Source of the DNA: Phoebastria nigripes
Lineage: Eukaryota > Chordata > Aves > Procellariiformes > Diomedeidae
Length of the DNA stretch: 64,000 nt
Direction of reading: 5' to 3'
NCBI GenBank assembly: GCA_035582835.1
Contig: JAYKAV010000900.1
Span: forward strand, 1,382,069 to 1,446,068
The first letter of the stretch is position 1, and the number at the start of each line of letters is the position of its first letter. Both the position numbers and the translations under genes were made by a program. The notes under the pieces are model-generated. The model did no database searches. It was not told the origin of the DNA and saw only the letters and a list, made by a program, of their open reading frames with translations. Below, piece after piece: positions 49,201-59,900 of this stretch.

Positions 49201-52200
49201 CTCTAGGTACTATTATGACATGAGTGAAGAATGAAGTATTACTTGATAGAGCTAGAGTTATTTTGAGGTTGTGCAGAGTTTTGTTATGGATTGTGTCAAG
49301 GGCTAAAGTTCATTACTGACAAGAAATGGCCTACCTTTGGCTGGTAGCCTCAGAAGTACAGTATTTCTGTTTGGGTTTTACTATACTGATGTTAACTTTA
49401 CTACTTTCTTTTCTTTATGACAGGCCTTGTATGAAGCAGGAGAGAAAAGGAAAGGAACAGATATTAATGTGTTTGTAACTGTTCTTACTGCAAGAAGCTA
49501 TCCACATCTCCGAAGGGGTACGTTGGATGAAACTTTGTGCTTCACAGGAATTGTATTTTGTACATGGCCTGCTCATGAACTCAGAGAAGATATAGATTAT
49601 CAAGACATGACTCTGACTGTTACAAACGTCTTTGTAATTGGACACATGCTTGCTGACTAAGGGTGCAGTTGGCAGCTTGGCTGTTCTTTCCATACTAGTG
49701 ATGGGCAATACCATTTAGGTTATTAACAGAACTATTACCATGAAGTCTCACATGGCTAGTGATCACAAGGCCAAAGGATCAGTGTGGCAGGGGTTCTGAA
49801 TGCTCCCCAACATGGCCTTGCTCCTCAGCCAGTTTGCCCTGGGTAGAGGGATATCACCTACTGTCACAGGCTCCAGTGGAGTCACTGGACCACCTCCATC
49901 CATACCAATGGGAACATTAATGCTACCATCCTAGCAAAGTCCCATTCTTTATGCTGACTCCACCAGGCCATGCAGTAACACTGCTCTTTACACTGTGCTG
50001 TCTGAAGAAAATGAGAAAGACGGCTACAACCAGTCATCTGTGTGCACTGCTGCAGCAGTGAGGGCAGAATACAGCAGAGGCAATGCAGGAACAATACTGT
50101 ATTTTCATCACTATTCACTGAGTTTTCTTCCCTTATTTAGTCTTTCAGAAGTACACCAAATACAGCAAGCATGACATGAACAAGGTACTAGATTTGGAGC
50201 TGAAAGGTGATATTGAGAACTGCCTGACTGCCCTTGGTAAGTGGTTCTGCAGATTGTAACCTAGTATATATACTGACCATATGAAAACCTACTTTTTACT
50301 TCCATCATACTTGCTCTGATAGGAAGCCCTTCCGGGCTTACCCTGCTTCACTGAGAAACTTGCTACATAATACTTTGGAAAATCTAGTCCGAACATAGTG
50401 ATTTAACTGAGTTATTTAAAGTTAGTTAAAGTTGATGAATGAGTAGAAATACCTCTCCTGATATGTAGAAAGGTCTTTTAAGGAGAACAGATGTGTCATC
50501 AACATAGGAAGATCTTTACAGGAAGTCAATATGCCAAAAAGAGCTGTCAGAACAGGCACAATATGTATCAAAAATCCAACAGTTTTGAACCTGTCTTCAA
50601 AAAAACTAAAACCAAACCCACTCTTCTCTAAATTTTGTTTTTCAAAGACATTTATAATACATGATTAATAAAAATATAACAAATTTGCTTCTGTGGTTTT
50701 GTTCAAGAGAATATTCTTATAAGGTTTGTGATAAAGGTATATATTAAGACCCTTAACATTACTGTTCCTCATGAACAATACTGTGAGGCACTGACTCACT
50801 TTCATCACTCTTATCAGTGGACCAGGGATGGAATCAAAAGCCAGACACCCATCTTGTTCTCAGCTTTTGTATCACAGTCAAGCGTACTTTGGATAAAAGA
50901 ATGAATCCCATCAGATCCCACTTAATATCGGAAGTGGAGGGCAAGTACTTAGTATAACTTGGTTTACAAAACATCAGATAATAACCTCCAGCTCTGGTCT
51001 AGAAGACACAAATACTTTCACATTTTTCTTCTTGGGAACTGCAACATCTTTCTTAATTTTGTGGCAGTAAACTAGGGAGCACGGTCTTGTAACTATTCTC
51101 CTGACTGAATTGCTTTCTGAATAGACAGTGGAAAGGAACTGCTACTTCTCCCATATTTTGAAGACAGGTAACAAAGAAGTAGATAAATAGGATACGCTGG
51201 TAGGAACACTGAGGCTGCTTTTAAAGTGTTCTCTTTCCAAACTTTTGCCTTTTGTTACTTGTTACATGTATAACAGATGTTACCTTATCTCATTGTTTCA
51301 TTACAGTGAAGTGTGCCACAAGCAAGCCAGCTTTCTTTGCTGAAAAACTCCACTTGGCGATGAAGGTAACCTAAAGAAGGAACTTCTCTTTGTAAACATG
51401 GAGTGCTTTGTAAGCTGGAAAATAGTAAGCTAGCTAAAGCTCTCTAAGCCCTTTGTGTGATAAAAAGGACTGCAGAAGGAAATTCAGTGTATTTCTCTCT
51501 CTCCTTCGGTTCTTTCCTTTGAAACCTCTGAGTGTCTTTCCATAGGAGGAGCTGTCTGTTTGCTATAGTGTGTTCAGGAAGGCATCTGTCCATCCACACA
51601 TATATCTTTTACTCTAGACAGTGACAGAAAGTGAATTGGAACTTTTCTTATTTATGAAACCACAAAAATATTAGTGAAAAGTAAAAAGGAGAGCAATTAC
51701 AGATCTGGACAAGAACCTTGTAGAAGCCTGATCTCTGACAAGATATCCGTGGTCCTGGCAAATTTGGAACCTGAGTTGAGTGAGGCAGCTGAGATCGTGA
51801 AACAGTCTAGTATGCAGGTTTTTTCATAACTCCTGTGACTTGATTAGGAGCAGTATGTGAAAAATTGAGTGAATAGTTATGAAAATACAGTTCATTGCAC
51901 TCTTAAAAAAAAAAAATAAAAAAAGGCAGTGAAGTCTAGGTTGTCTCTGGTATCTAGCAAGCACAGTGAAGGACATGCCTCTTTTTAGGAAACAGCCAAA
52001 AGAAATGTGTAAAAAGGAAATCCAGTGGTGGAGGTAGCCTGTCAGAAGTGAATTGTGCTGATAGGAAACAGAAGGGGGATATGAGAGGACCCCCTCATGA
52101 GAGTTGTTAAAGGAATGGGATGTGGGCTCTGTACACCCGCAAAGAAGTCTGATGGATTAACACACAGAACCTTGATTTAAGATATTTCAATGACATAAGT

Positions 52201-52291
52201 AGCCTTTTTTTTCTTTTTTCTTTTTTTCTTTTTTCTTTTTTCTTTTTTTTCTTTTTTCTTTTTCTTTTTTTTTTCTTTTTTTTCTTTTTTT

Positions 52292-52325
<34 letters not shown>

Positions 52326-53890
52326 GGGCTTTGGGACACGGCACAAAGAGCTCATCAGAATCATGGTTTCGCGCCATGAAGTGGATATGAATGAGATCAA
52401 AGGCTATTACAAAAGGCTGTATGGCATCTCTCTCCGCCAAGCCATTATGGTAGGTTTTCTCTCAGGTGACTTATGAAATGCAAAACAACTGAACCATTTT
52501 GGAAGTTCAGTAAGGGTTTGTTAATTCTTCTGCTCCTCAATCACCAGTTCATCCTGAGTAACTCATTGTAGCTGAGTGACTCATGTTCCCAATGATCCAC
52601 ATGCTGGTAGAATGAATTCATTTTCTGAGGCAATGTTTTTGCCACAAAAGCTATAACAATTTGTTAGTAGTGCTACATGTCTCAGGATATCATCTTACAG
52701 TAGAAGCCAAGAGTTGAATGGAGACTACAGTATCCCCCAAGTTCCTGTGCTTGGACAGACATAAGGTACATTGGCAGGAGAGTGGAGATAATTGCACTGA
52801 CAGCTCTATGGGAGATATTTGATGCAACTGGCTATTGGTTTTTAACATTTGAGGTACTCCTGCAAATACCTTGTTAACTTGACAGTTATTTGGCCTGCTT
52901 TCCAGACTTAAGTAAAAATATCATCTTAAAGGGGACAACCACCCAATGTATTTTCCAGAAAATTTAAACCAGTGAGGGACCTGAAGAAAGCTAAACTTGC
53001 AAAGCAGCTTTGTGGAAGCTAGTAGACAACACTACAAAAAAATGTCTTGATTGGAGTAGAAACATACTCCCTACATGTATCAAAATGCCTTTTTGATTTT
53101 TATTGGTGTCTGCTACTTTTTCAGTTAGGTGCCAAAGATCACTTTTATTCTTCCATCATGAGTGTGTGTGATCTGTAATTTGGTATGTAATTACATGACC
53201 TCATTGTGTTCTGATGTGATGATTGCGTCCAAATGGCTTGAGGCATAGCTTGCTACACTAAACAATTCATGTGTCTCTGCGAAGTAGATTCAAGTTTGAG
53301 AAAACATAGCATGTAATAACTACAGTGCATACTTAATGCGTATTATCCATTTTTTCCAAGCTGAATAAGCAATGCTATGGTGAATCGAATATCACTGTAC
53401 TATTAGCTTGTGATAATCCTAGATACAACGTGTATAATGTTTTAATATTAATGAACATTGGACATCACTGGTCAAGGAAGGCACTTTCACTTTATCTAGA
53501 GAAGAAAAGCTTAAGCTCCTGGGTGGATAGAAATCTTCTGTGCTTCTCTTCTTTATATATGCCATGAGACCTCCCAGGGTTTTTATTGGCCTTGTCTACC
53601 TCTGCTCCACTCTGGAAATGCATGTGTTTATTTTTAGGTCATACGAATAACTTCAGTGACGGTACTCAGTTCAAGCTCAGCCTGTGGCTAACACACGTGT
53701 GTTACCAAGTGATTAATTTATTTAGGTGAAGGACTGATGTTTGGTACATGTATATTGAATGCTTACTGAAATTTATTTCTCTTGAGACCATTATCCTAAC
53801 AACTGTCATTTTTTGTGCTTAAATTGGCAGGATGAACTCAAAGGGGATTATGAAAACATCCTGGTGGCTTTATGTGGAAGTGATAACTAA
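40203..53890 (+). CDS. ANXA1: annexin A1, complete gene (12 coding exons)
   Basis: Gene-level entry spanning introns. The joined coding exons total 1029 nt, or 342 residues, against 346 in human. Annexin A1 is a cytosolic, Ca2+-dependent phospholipid-binding protein that acts in membrane fusion, membrane repair and anti-inflammatory signalling. The tail starts [13 protein letters not shown], the amphipathic helix that binds S100A11 in mammals. Four annexin repeats follow, with Ca2+-binding loops [23 protein letters not shown] and KGFGTRHK. There are no indels in the core. The start ATG is the first in the mature leader. Two oddities are seen in the tail: Cys replaces Tyr21, the EGF-receptor phosphorylation site in mammals, and three residues are missing at the exon 2/3 junction. 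Pigeons have two annexin I genes (cp35 and cp37), so this copy may be one of a pair. The family assignment is certain; which paralog it is remains open. Confidence 0.97.
42467..42478 (+). repeat. C12 homopolymer in the exon 3 acceptor tract
   Basis: Part of the pyrimidine tract of the exon 3 splice acceptor. Confidence 0.85.
42486..42579 (+). CDS. ANXA1: ANXA1 exon 3
   Basis: 31 codons plus one base. It begins [20 protein letters not shown], which ends the tail and opens repeat 1. The acceptor follows a C12 plus CTCT tract. The donor is GTAAGA. Confidence 0.93.
43377..43471 (+). CDS. ANXA1: ANXA1 exon 4
   Basis: It encodes the repeat 1 Ca2+ loop ([20 protein letters not shown] and onward) and ends AAG/GTAAAG. 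Nearly identical to mammalian annexin A1. Confidence 0.95.
45121..45234 (+). CDS. ANXA1: ANXA1 exon 5
   Basis: 38 codons from [10 protein letters not shown] to ELRASMK, covering the end of repeat 1 and including [13 protein letters not shown]. The acceptor is TCGGAG; the first residue is Ser where mammals have Pro. Confidence 0.94.
45848..45938 (+). CDS. ANXA1: ANXA1 exon 6
   Basis: It opens repeat 2 with [18 protein letters not shown]. 91 nt, leaving one base for the next codon. Confidence 0.95.
46838..46899 (-). mobile_element. CR1 LINE fragment, antisense
   Basis: AATCATAGAATCATAGAATG followed by GTTTGGGTTGGAAGGGACCT is the reverse complement of a CR1 3' end. It sits in an ANXA1 intron about 55 bases before the exon 7 acceptor. 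Confidence 0.85.
46953..47032 (+). CDS. ANXA1: ANXA1 exon 7
   Basis: 80 nt encoding [20 protein letters not shown] of repeat 2, ending AAG/GTATGA. Confidence 0.95.
47988..48044 (+). CDS. ANXA1: ANXA1 exon 8
   Basis: 57 nt, 19 codons ([19 protein letters not shown]), the linker between repeats 2 and 3. It diverges more from mammals than its neighbours do. Confidence 0.94.
49424..49517 (+). CDS. ANXA1: ANXA1 exon 9
   Basis: It encodes [17 protein letters not shown] and the following helix of repeat 3, ending in YPHLRR plus one base of Val. Confidence 0.95.
50141..50236 (+). CDS. ANXA1: ANXA1 exon 10
   Basis: It encodes [20 protein letters not shown] and onward to CLTAL, conserved in annexin A1 repeat 3. 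Confidence 0.95.
51307..51365 (+). CDS. ANXA1: ANXA1 exon 11
   Basis: 59 nt encoding [19 protein letters not shown], which closes repeat 3. Confidence 0.95.
52203..52321 (+). repeat. 119-base pure pyrimidine tract before an ANXA1 acceptor
   Basis: An unbroken run of T with scattered single C, ending five bases before the exon 12 border (TAACAG). Far longer than a normal polypyrimidine tract. Confidence 0.95.
52327..52449 (+). CDS. ANXA1: ANXA1 exon 12
   Basis: 41 codons starting [20 protein letters not shown], the repeat 4 Ca2+ loop. Phe replaces the usual Val in GVGT. The donor is GTAGGT. Confidence 0.95.
53831..53890 (+). CDS. ANXA1: ANXA1 exon 13, terminal coding exon
   Basis: It encodes [19 protein letters not shown] and TAA. 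The C-terminal Cys-Gly motif is conserved. Confidence 0.95.
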   Translation, partial: DELKGDYENILVALCGSDN

Positions 53891-54245
53891 GTTTCATGTT
53901 CCTGCAATGCACTGAAGCCCTGTTGCTGAAGGTCTTTATATTTGCCTCAGCTGCCTATATAAAATAGACTTACATTACAAATTACTTACTAAAATAGGCT
54001 TTACACAGTGAGATTTCTCTGGAATGGTACTTAGTCCATATGTGTTATGTCGAAAACCTGTAACCTGGAATGTATTTTTTCAGTATCTTTATTCTGAATG
54101 GCATTAATATCTCTTGCTGCCATTATTTATCCAAAGTCAAAGAATGCCCCCAAGTTTCTATTTGCTTGATTAATCATGAAAAAGGTAAAGTTTTTACCTA
54201 TGCAAAGCAAATAAACTTTTAAAAATAAAACTAACCTGTGCGCAA
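53891..54245 (+). other. ANXA1: ANXA1 3' UTR
   Basis: AT-rich tail from the stop codon to just beyond the two poly(A) signals. The end is estimated. Confidence 0.7.
54210..54229 (+). terminator. ANXA1: ANXA1 poly(A) signals (two AATAAA)
   Basis: AATAAA at 54210-54215 and 54224-54229, about 320 bases after the stop codon. Confidence 0.75.
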
Positions 54246-55623
54246 CTTTGTATGTCCTTTGCTGCTCTTCTGCATTTAATTTCAAGTTGTCTGCATAAGT
54301 GCATGAGACAAAAATCAGTAAATAACTTAAATAATCAAAAAAGATTGTAGCAATATCACACAGTATAGCTGAGCCTCTACCTTTCCATTTCACTTCAGCT
54401 AGGGTTTACATATGCCAGATGTAAGAAAAAAAACTAAAGATAACTTATTAAAAAAATTTAACAATATAAAAAAGCTAACGATATCTCTGTCTTGTTCTTT
54501 TTCATTTAAATTCCAGAGTAAATAAACCTGTTACGTTTTGTACATAGGAAAAAAAAAGGAAAAAAAAAAAAAGAATTTAAAAAACTCTTCGTAGCCCNTG
54601 TAGGACTTTTATCTTTTTCCTGATGAGTTGTGTAATTTTTTTCTATTATCTTCGAAGTGAAAAAACTACTATCACTACCTCTATTTTGGACAGAGTTCGT
54701 GCTTGGCATTACTGTCCCGATTGTGCCAGATGCTGTAAAATGAGTTATTGTAGCCCTCAGGTGCACTGGTGGAATTAAGCATTACTTGTTGGTTCTTCGT
54801 TACATGCAAATGCTGCTGGTCTTTGTTATGGTGGCCTCCATTTACTCATCTGAACAACACCATGCTAAACTATTGGGAAATCAAAGGTCGTGTTGGCTAA
54901 TTTGTGTTAAACATTGCAGACCCTCTTCAGTTCATATTGGGATGGTCTAGGATAACAGAACTAGGTGTCTGGAAAAGGAGAAGTCTTATTCTAGAAGAAA
55001 CACTGGCATTGCTAGAGCTGGAGAGAAAATTCCCATGTGCCTTCCACAGGGCCAAGTTTTGATCTACCCCAATTATTTTCCAAGATCTACAGTTTCCACC
55101 CTACTATAGTTTACTTTGTTGGTAATCCTTATAGTCTTCATAGGATAAGTGGAAGAGAGAGATTCCAACCAAAGAAGTTTATGGNACATATACATGATAG
55201 TCGTCAATTAAAACAGAAAAACAAACAAACAAGCAGACATATGCACAGAGATCATGTGCTGAAGGATCCGTTTGATCAAATGCCAAGCTTCAGAGAAAAC
55301 AAAACCAAACCACCTTGTATGTTTTGAGTGTGACACTAGCAAAAGATTCATTTTCTTAAAAGGCAGATGTCAGGAGGATGCAATTCCCCAATCCTTTTGT
55401 CCATATAATCATGAGTTGGAAAGGTTGATTGTGACAGTAAAAGTTGATTGGAAGGAAAGTCTAAGTTTACTGAATATGAAATGAAGATGGTATCTTGATT
55501 CTTTACCAGAACCCCCTTGCTTACTTTCTCACTAAAGAAAATGCATAGAAGGTAATGATTAGTTGCAGCTATGGTTTCCTTTTGAACTTGTGGTGATAAT
55601 CATATATGTTTTGATTATATGCA

Positions 55624-55648
55624 TATAAATATATATATATACACATAC
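55624..55648 (+). repeat. (AT)n microsatellite
   Basis: A short AT dinucleotide run followed by ACACATAC. Confidence 0.8.
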
Positions 55649-56977
55649 AAAGCATATATGCTTTGCTAACCTCTTTGGCATGGGTAAAAACCTATTAAAA
55701 GTGAAGAAACTTCAATGAATGGATTTTAAGATACTACCTGTGTTGCTGGACGGACCCTTGGCAAAACAGAAAGAACAGAGCAAACCTGTACTCAGTGGAT
55801 GGGTCACAACTAATTAACTTGTAGCCAGTAGATTATTAGGCCTAATCGTGAAGCTCTTGTTTCAACATTTCAGTCATTGTGAAATTGAGAGGTGCTGTAG
55901 CTAAGCAAAGGGAAGGAATCTGATTTCATCAGCATAGGAAAGAGTTGTTTTTCAAGAAGTATGTTCACCAGAGAAGCCAAAAGATGCAAAAAATCCATCA
56001 AAAAAAGCTATAGCAGGTTTTTAAAAATTACTTCCAATTAAAGCTGAAGGAATGATCAAAAATTTAAATTTATTTGAAGTGGTCTCTTTTTTTTTTTGGC
56101 TGAGTTCAAGAGGGGCTCAGCAGCAGCATGTTCTTTGCGAGAGCCCAGCCTAACTATTCAACTTCAAAGTGTGAACAAGTGAGCACCTAGAATTTTCATT
56201 TGGAGTAAAGGAGGAGATGGTATGAAGTTAAACGTGTTATTAAGAGAAAAATGGGTGTTATCTGATTATGAGTTTTGCAGGACTGTGCAACAGAAGGAAA
56301 TGATTACTGTACATTGCTGCATTCTAAACAGCTCTCCTAATTTTTTGGTATTTCACTATAATTTTATGTGTGTCCTTGCTAGAGGCAAGAATAGCTGCAT
56401 TTTGATGGTATTCTGTTTGTGTCTATTTCTGCAAATGCAAATGCTGCCTGTTTTGAAGAGGAAGGATTGGTGGAGGATGGTGTAATGGTGTATCAATGAG
56501 GAGTCACAGGTTTACTACCACTGCAAGCCAGCTAAATCCCCCTAGGCATTCACTTCTGTCTGAGAGGTGCACATTTCTGTATAGTGAAGGTACTACCACA
56601 CACATTTAAAAAAACTGAAGTTTTTTTAAAAAAAAGTTCTGCTCATATGTCCATTTCACAAGTGTCTTCAATGTTATGATGTATTTATATGACTCCTTGT
56701 TTCCATGGGAAATTTGCAGCAAACTATTGTAGTCCAGGAACTTTTTCAAGTATTGCAAAAAATAGGGCTTAGGTTAACACTTGTGGAGCAGTGATTGCAC
56801 CATCCATTTCACTGCCATAATGCTCCCTGATGGTCTGAGTGGAAGAGGAGGATATTTCTAAACTAAACCAAAATATGTTTTTCAGTTACAGCAACACCTA
56901 AGTGGCAAGGTGGTTTCCTGGCATTAAGAAAGGGCAGTCCTTGTCCTAAAGGGCTATGCTGCACAATCAAGGCGGGG

Positions 56978-56992
56978 GGAGAGAGAGAGAGA
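56978..56992 (+). repeat. short (GA)n microsatellite
   Basis: GGGGGGAGAGAGAGAGAGA-type purine run. Confidence 0.65.
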
Positions 56993-59900
56993 ACTAAATG
57001 GACCAGCACAAATAAGGCAGTGTTTTCTATGCAAATTAAAAAAGCATCAACAGAGTAATATAAGTGAAGCTCTAAGTATAAGTCACTCTAGGCAGAATAT
57101 TGTTAAGAGAAGCTGGGTTACTGCAGAAGACAAGTAAACAAAGGTCATTTGGATCTTGTTTGCTCTTATCTTTCTGCCTATCAAAGGACAAAAGGTCACA
57201 TAAAATCACTGCAAACAAGTTTTAAATGTAAGTCCCTAACAACTCCATTCAATAGCATGCTTCGCTCTGTGCTGAGCTTCAAGCATGGGATGAGTCCACA
57301 GATTTCTACCAAGGAGGGATGTTTGCAGATTTTCTGCAGCTGTTTTCCTAATCAATATAAGAAATTAAGCACCAGTACAAGAAAAATAAGAGGTGGAAAA
57401 TAAAAACGTATTTTCCAGTCTTTCTAAACTTATCTCAAAACCAAACAAAAAGTCCATCACACCAAAGTTAGACTGTAAAGAACCACTCAGTACTCACTTC
57501 AGGCTGTCTGGAGGAAGGCTTGCTCGGGCATAGTCAGTATGCTGGAATTTTCACCACTATTTTAGTGAAACACAATGTATGAATTTTCTAATCCCTCTTC
57601 TGAGGCGGGGAAAGTCATTCATAACAGCCCACAAAAATAAAGAAGCCTTTAATCAAGTGTGAACAGGGGATAGAAGGAAAGTAGCCCGTCATGTTTTGAA
57701 GACAGTCAGATGTGCTTTTTTTGGAAAGACATATATTAGAATTGCAGTAGGGTGGGAGTTTTTGCATTCAGCTAAGACTTCTGAGAAATGGTAGCCCACC
57801 CACTTAATGGGGAATGGCCATCCAGACATTTAAAGCTTATGAAGGGGAGATGAGGGATGAAATCAAGAGGAAAGGAAATGTCAGTGAATATGTTACAGAA
57901 AAGGCCATAGTGAAATTTATGAGAAGGCTTCCTTGCTTTGATGTAAGTTGGTGGGAGGGGACCAAGGGGTCACAAAAAAAGCAACAAGAGGATTTAAATG
58001 TGAATTTTTTTCATCATTGTACACCTGTAGCCTATAAGCAGGAAAGTAATGTTAGGATACAGCTTCAAAGTAACCCCGTAAATGAAAGAATCACCCTTCA
58101 TCTTCAGTGATGCAAGACAGGAAAAGCTTTCTTAAGGGATGGTGATTTTTTAATCAGTTAAAAAGTATTGGAAAACCATTCTTTCAAATAGCACTAATTT
58201 TTTTATTACTGTTTGATAAAATGCACTGGAAATGCTAAATTTGTCACATTTGGCTTATTATTACTTTCTGATCAACCATCTCCTGCACTAACTGGACAGG
58301 TTCTCCCGTTTCACTTTCACTGTGACTGCTTTTCTGGTCCTGTTGGCTTTGCCTTGACAAAACAAATAATAAATTTGCAGGAGGCTAAAAAAAGGCATCC
58401 GGAGTTTCCGAATGGTGTTTACAAAAGTTTGAGCTCTGGTGCCACCTCGTGAGTAAGTTGAGAACAAGGACAAGGAAATGTATTACAGCAGAAATTCAGT
58501 TGCAAACAAGCAAAGATCTTAACCGGGCACTGTTTTCCAGCCTGTCGGAATGATGAGAACTAAAACAGTTCAGCTTATTATGGAAAATGGGGCTTTTTCT
58601 TTTTTCTTTTTTTTTTTTTTCCTCCAGTATCTTTTTTTTAGAGCTCTGGTTTTTNAAAAAAACAGGGGAAAAATTAACTAGGACTGGCTGATACGTTCTT
58701 AAGGGGAGATACAAAGAGAGGTTTCTCAGAGCACTGTGACAGACAATCGTAGAATATGAAAAGAAAACCCACACCACCACCCCCCNAAAAAAACATATCA
58801 AGCGTGTATGGTTGCTTACACAAAACCCTGCACTTGAAAGAGAGACTCACCCACCCTGCAGCCTGTCTTTCTGTCTCATGTGTGATACACAGGAGGCTCT
58901 GAGCAGAGTTGTTTATGAGATTATTATTCAGCAGATTTGGGTAAGTAAGGGTGAACTTCTAATAGATAAAAGTGCTATGGCAAAGTGATACAGCTAAGCA
59001 GCCCTGTGTGCTTACCTAGCATAAAGATAAAAAGACATCAGTTTGGTTTTGGAAATTAAGCTGGTTTTCCATCTCCATTCCAGAGGTGACCTGTGCAGAA
59101 TGTTTTCAATTTTTTTTTGTATTTTTTATATGCTTATTTTTGTTAAAATCATTGGAATAAGGTACANCAAAAGGTCTTTGAAAATCTGACCTTTAATTTT
59201 TCAATGTCTTGTTTTGCAATCTATTGAAGTACCTCCTTCATTCAGCTGGACCAAGTATACAAAAGCTAAACAAAATGCTTGTAAGGAATTCATGTATTAC
59301 AAAAGTGGGGGCATTTATCATAGCTAGAGAAGGTGACCATCACCATATTTAGTATTGTTTTCTATGCTATTCTTTACACATCAANGGATCAGGACATTTC
59401 TGTGTTTGTCTGAATAAAGAAGGGCAGAAATTAGATTTTGTATATGTTCTTTGATTGTACTATGCAGAGGTTTTCATTAAATTGTTCACCATGATACTAA
59501 TCCTGAACAGTTGCAGTTAATTAGTATTGTCTAATATGAGTTTATATGACTCTAGCAATAATATCCTGCATCTGCAATTAAATTCACTATGCCTATTTCA
59601 AACTCCTCTTAGTCGTTCCTTCCTATCCACATTAAATGATTGTGGGTCATTATCAAAAATTGCCATTTGAGTTTTCCAAATAGCTGATGAATGTAAATTG
59701 ATGAATGAACAGAAAGTTTGGACTTCTTACTGCTCAATTTAATCTATTTTGAAATTCCACACTTTCTTTTTCTTCCACCACCTTTTACCATATTCTAATC
59801 TATGCTAGAACTTGGCTGGTAAGCTACTGACAAATTTCTTATAGGCTTCTTGGAAGGCTATGTCAGACTTGAAGAAATCCATTTGAATTGTGAAGATTTT

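Noticed and set aside
52177..52440. 87-codon minus-strand Lys-rich frame
   Set aside because: A translation of the antisense of the pyrimidine tract and ANXA1 exon 12.
57814..58110. 98-codon plus-strand ORF with ATG
   Set aside because: Protein-like at first sight, but no promoter, splice or homology support. ORFs of this size are expected by chance in 64 kb.
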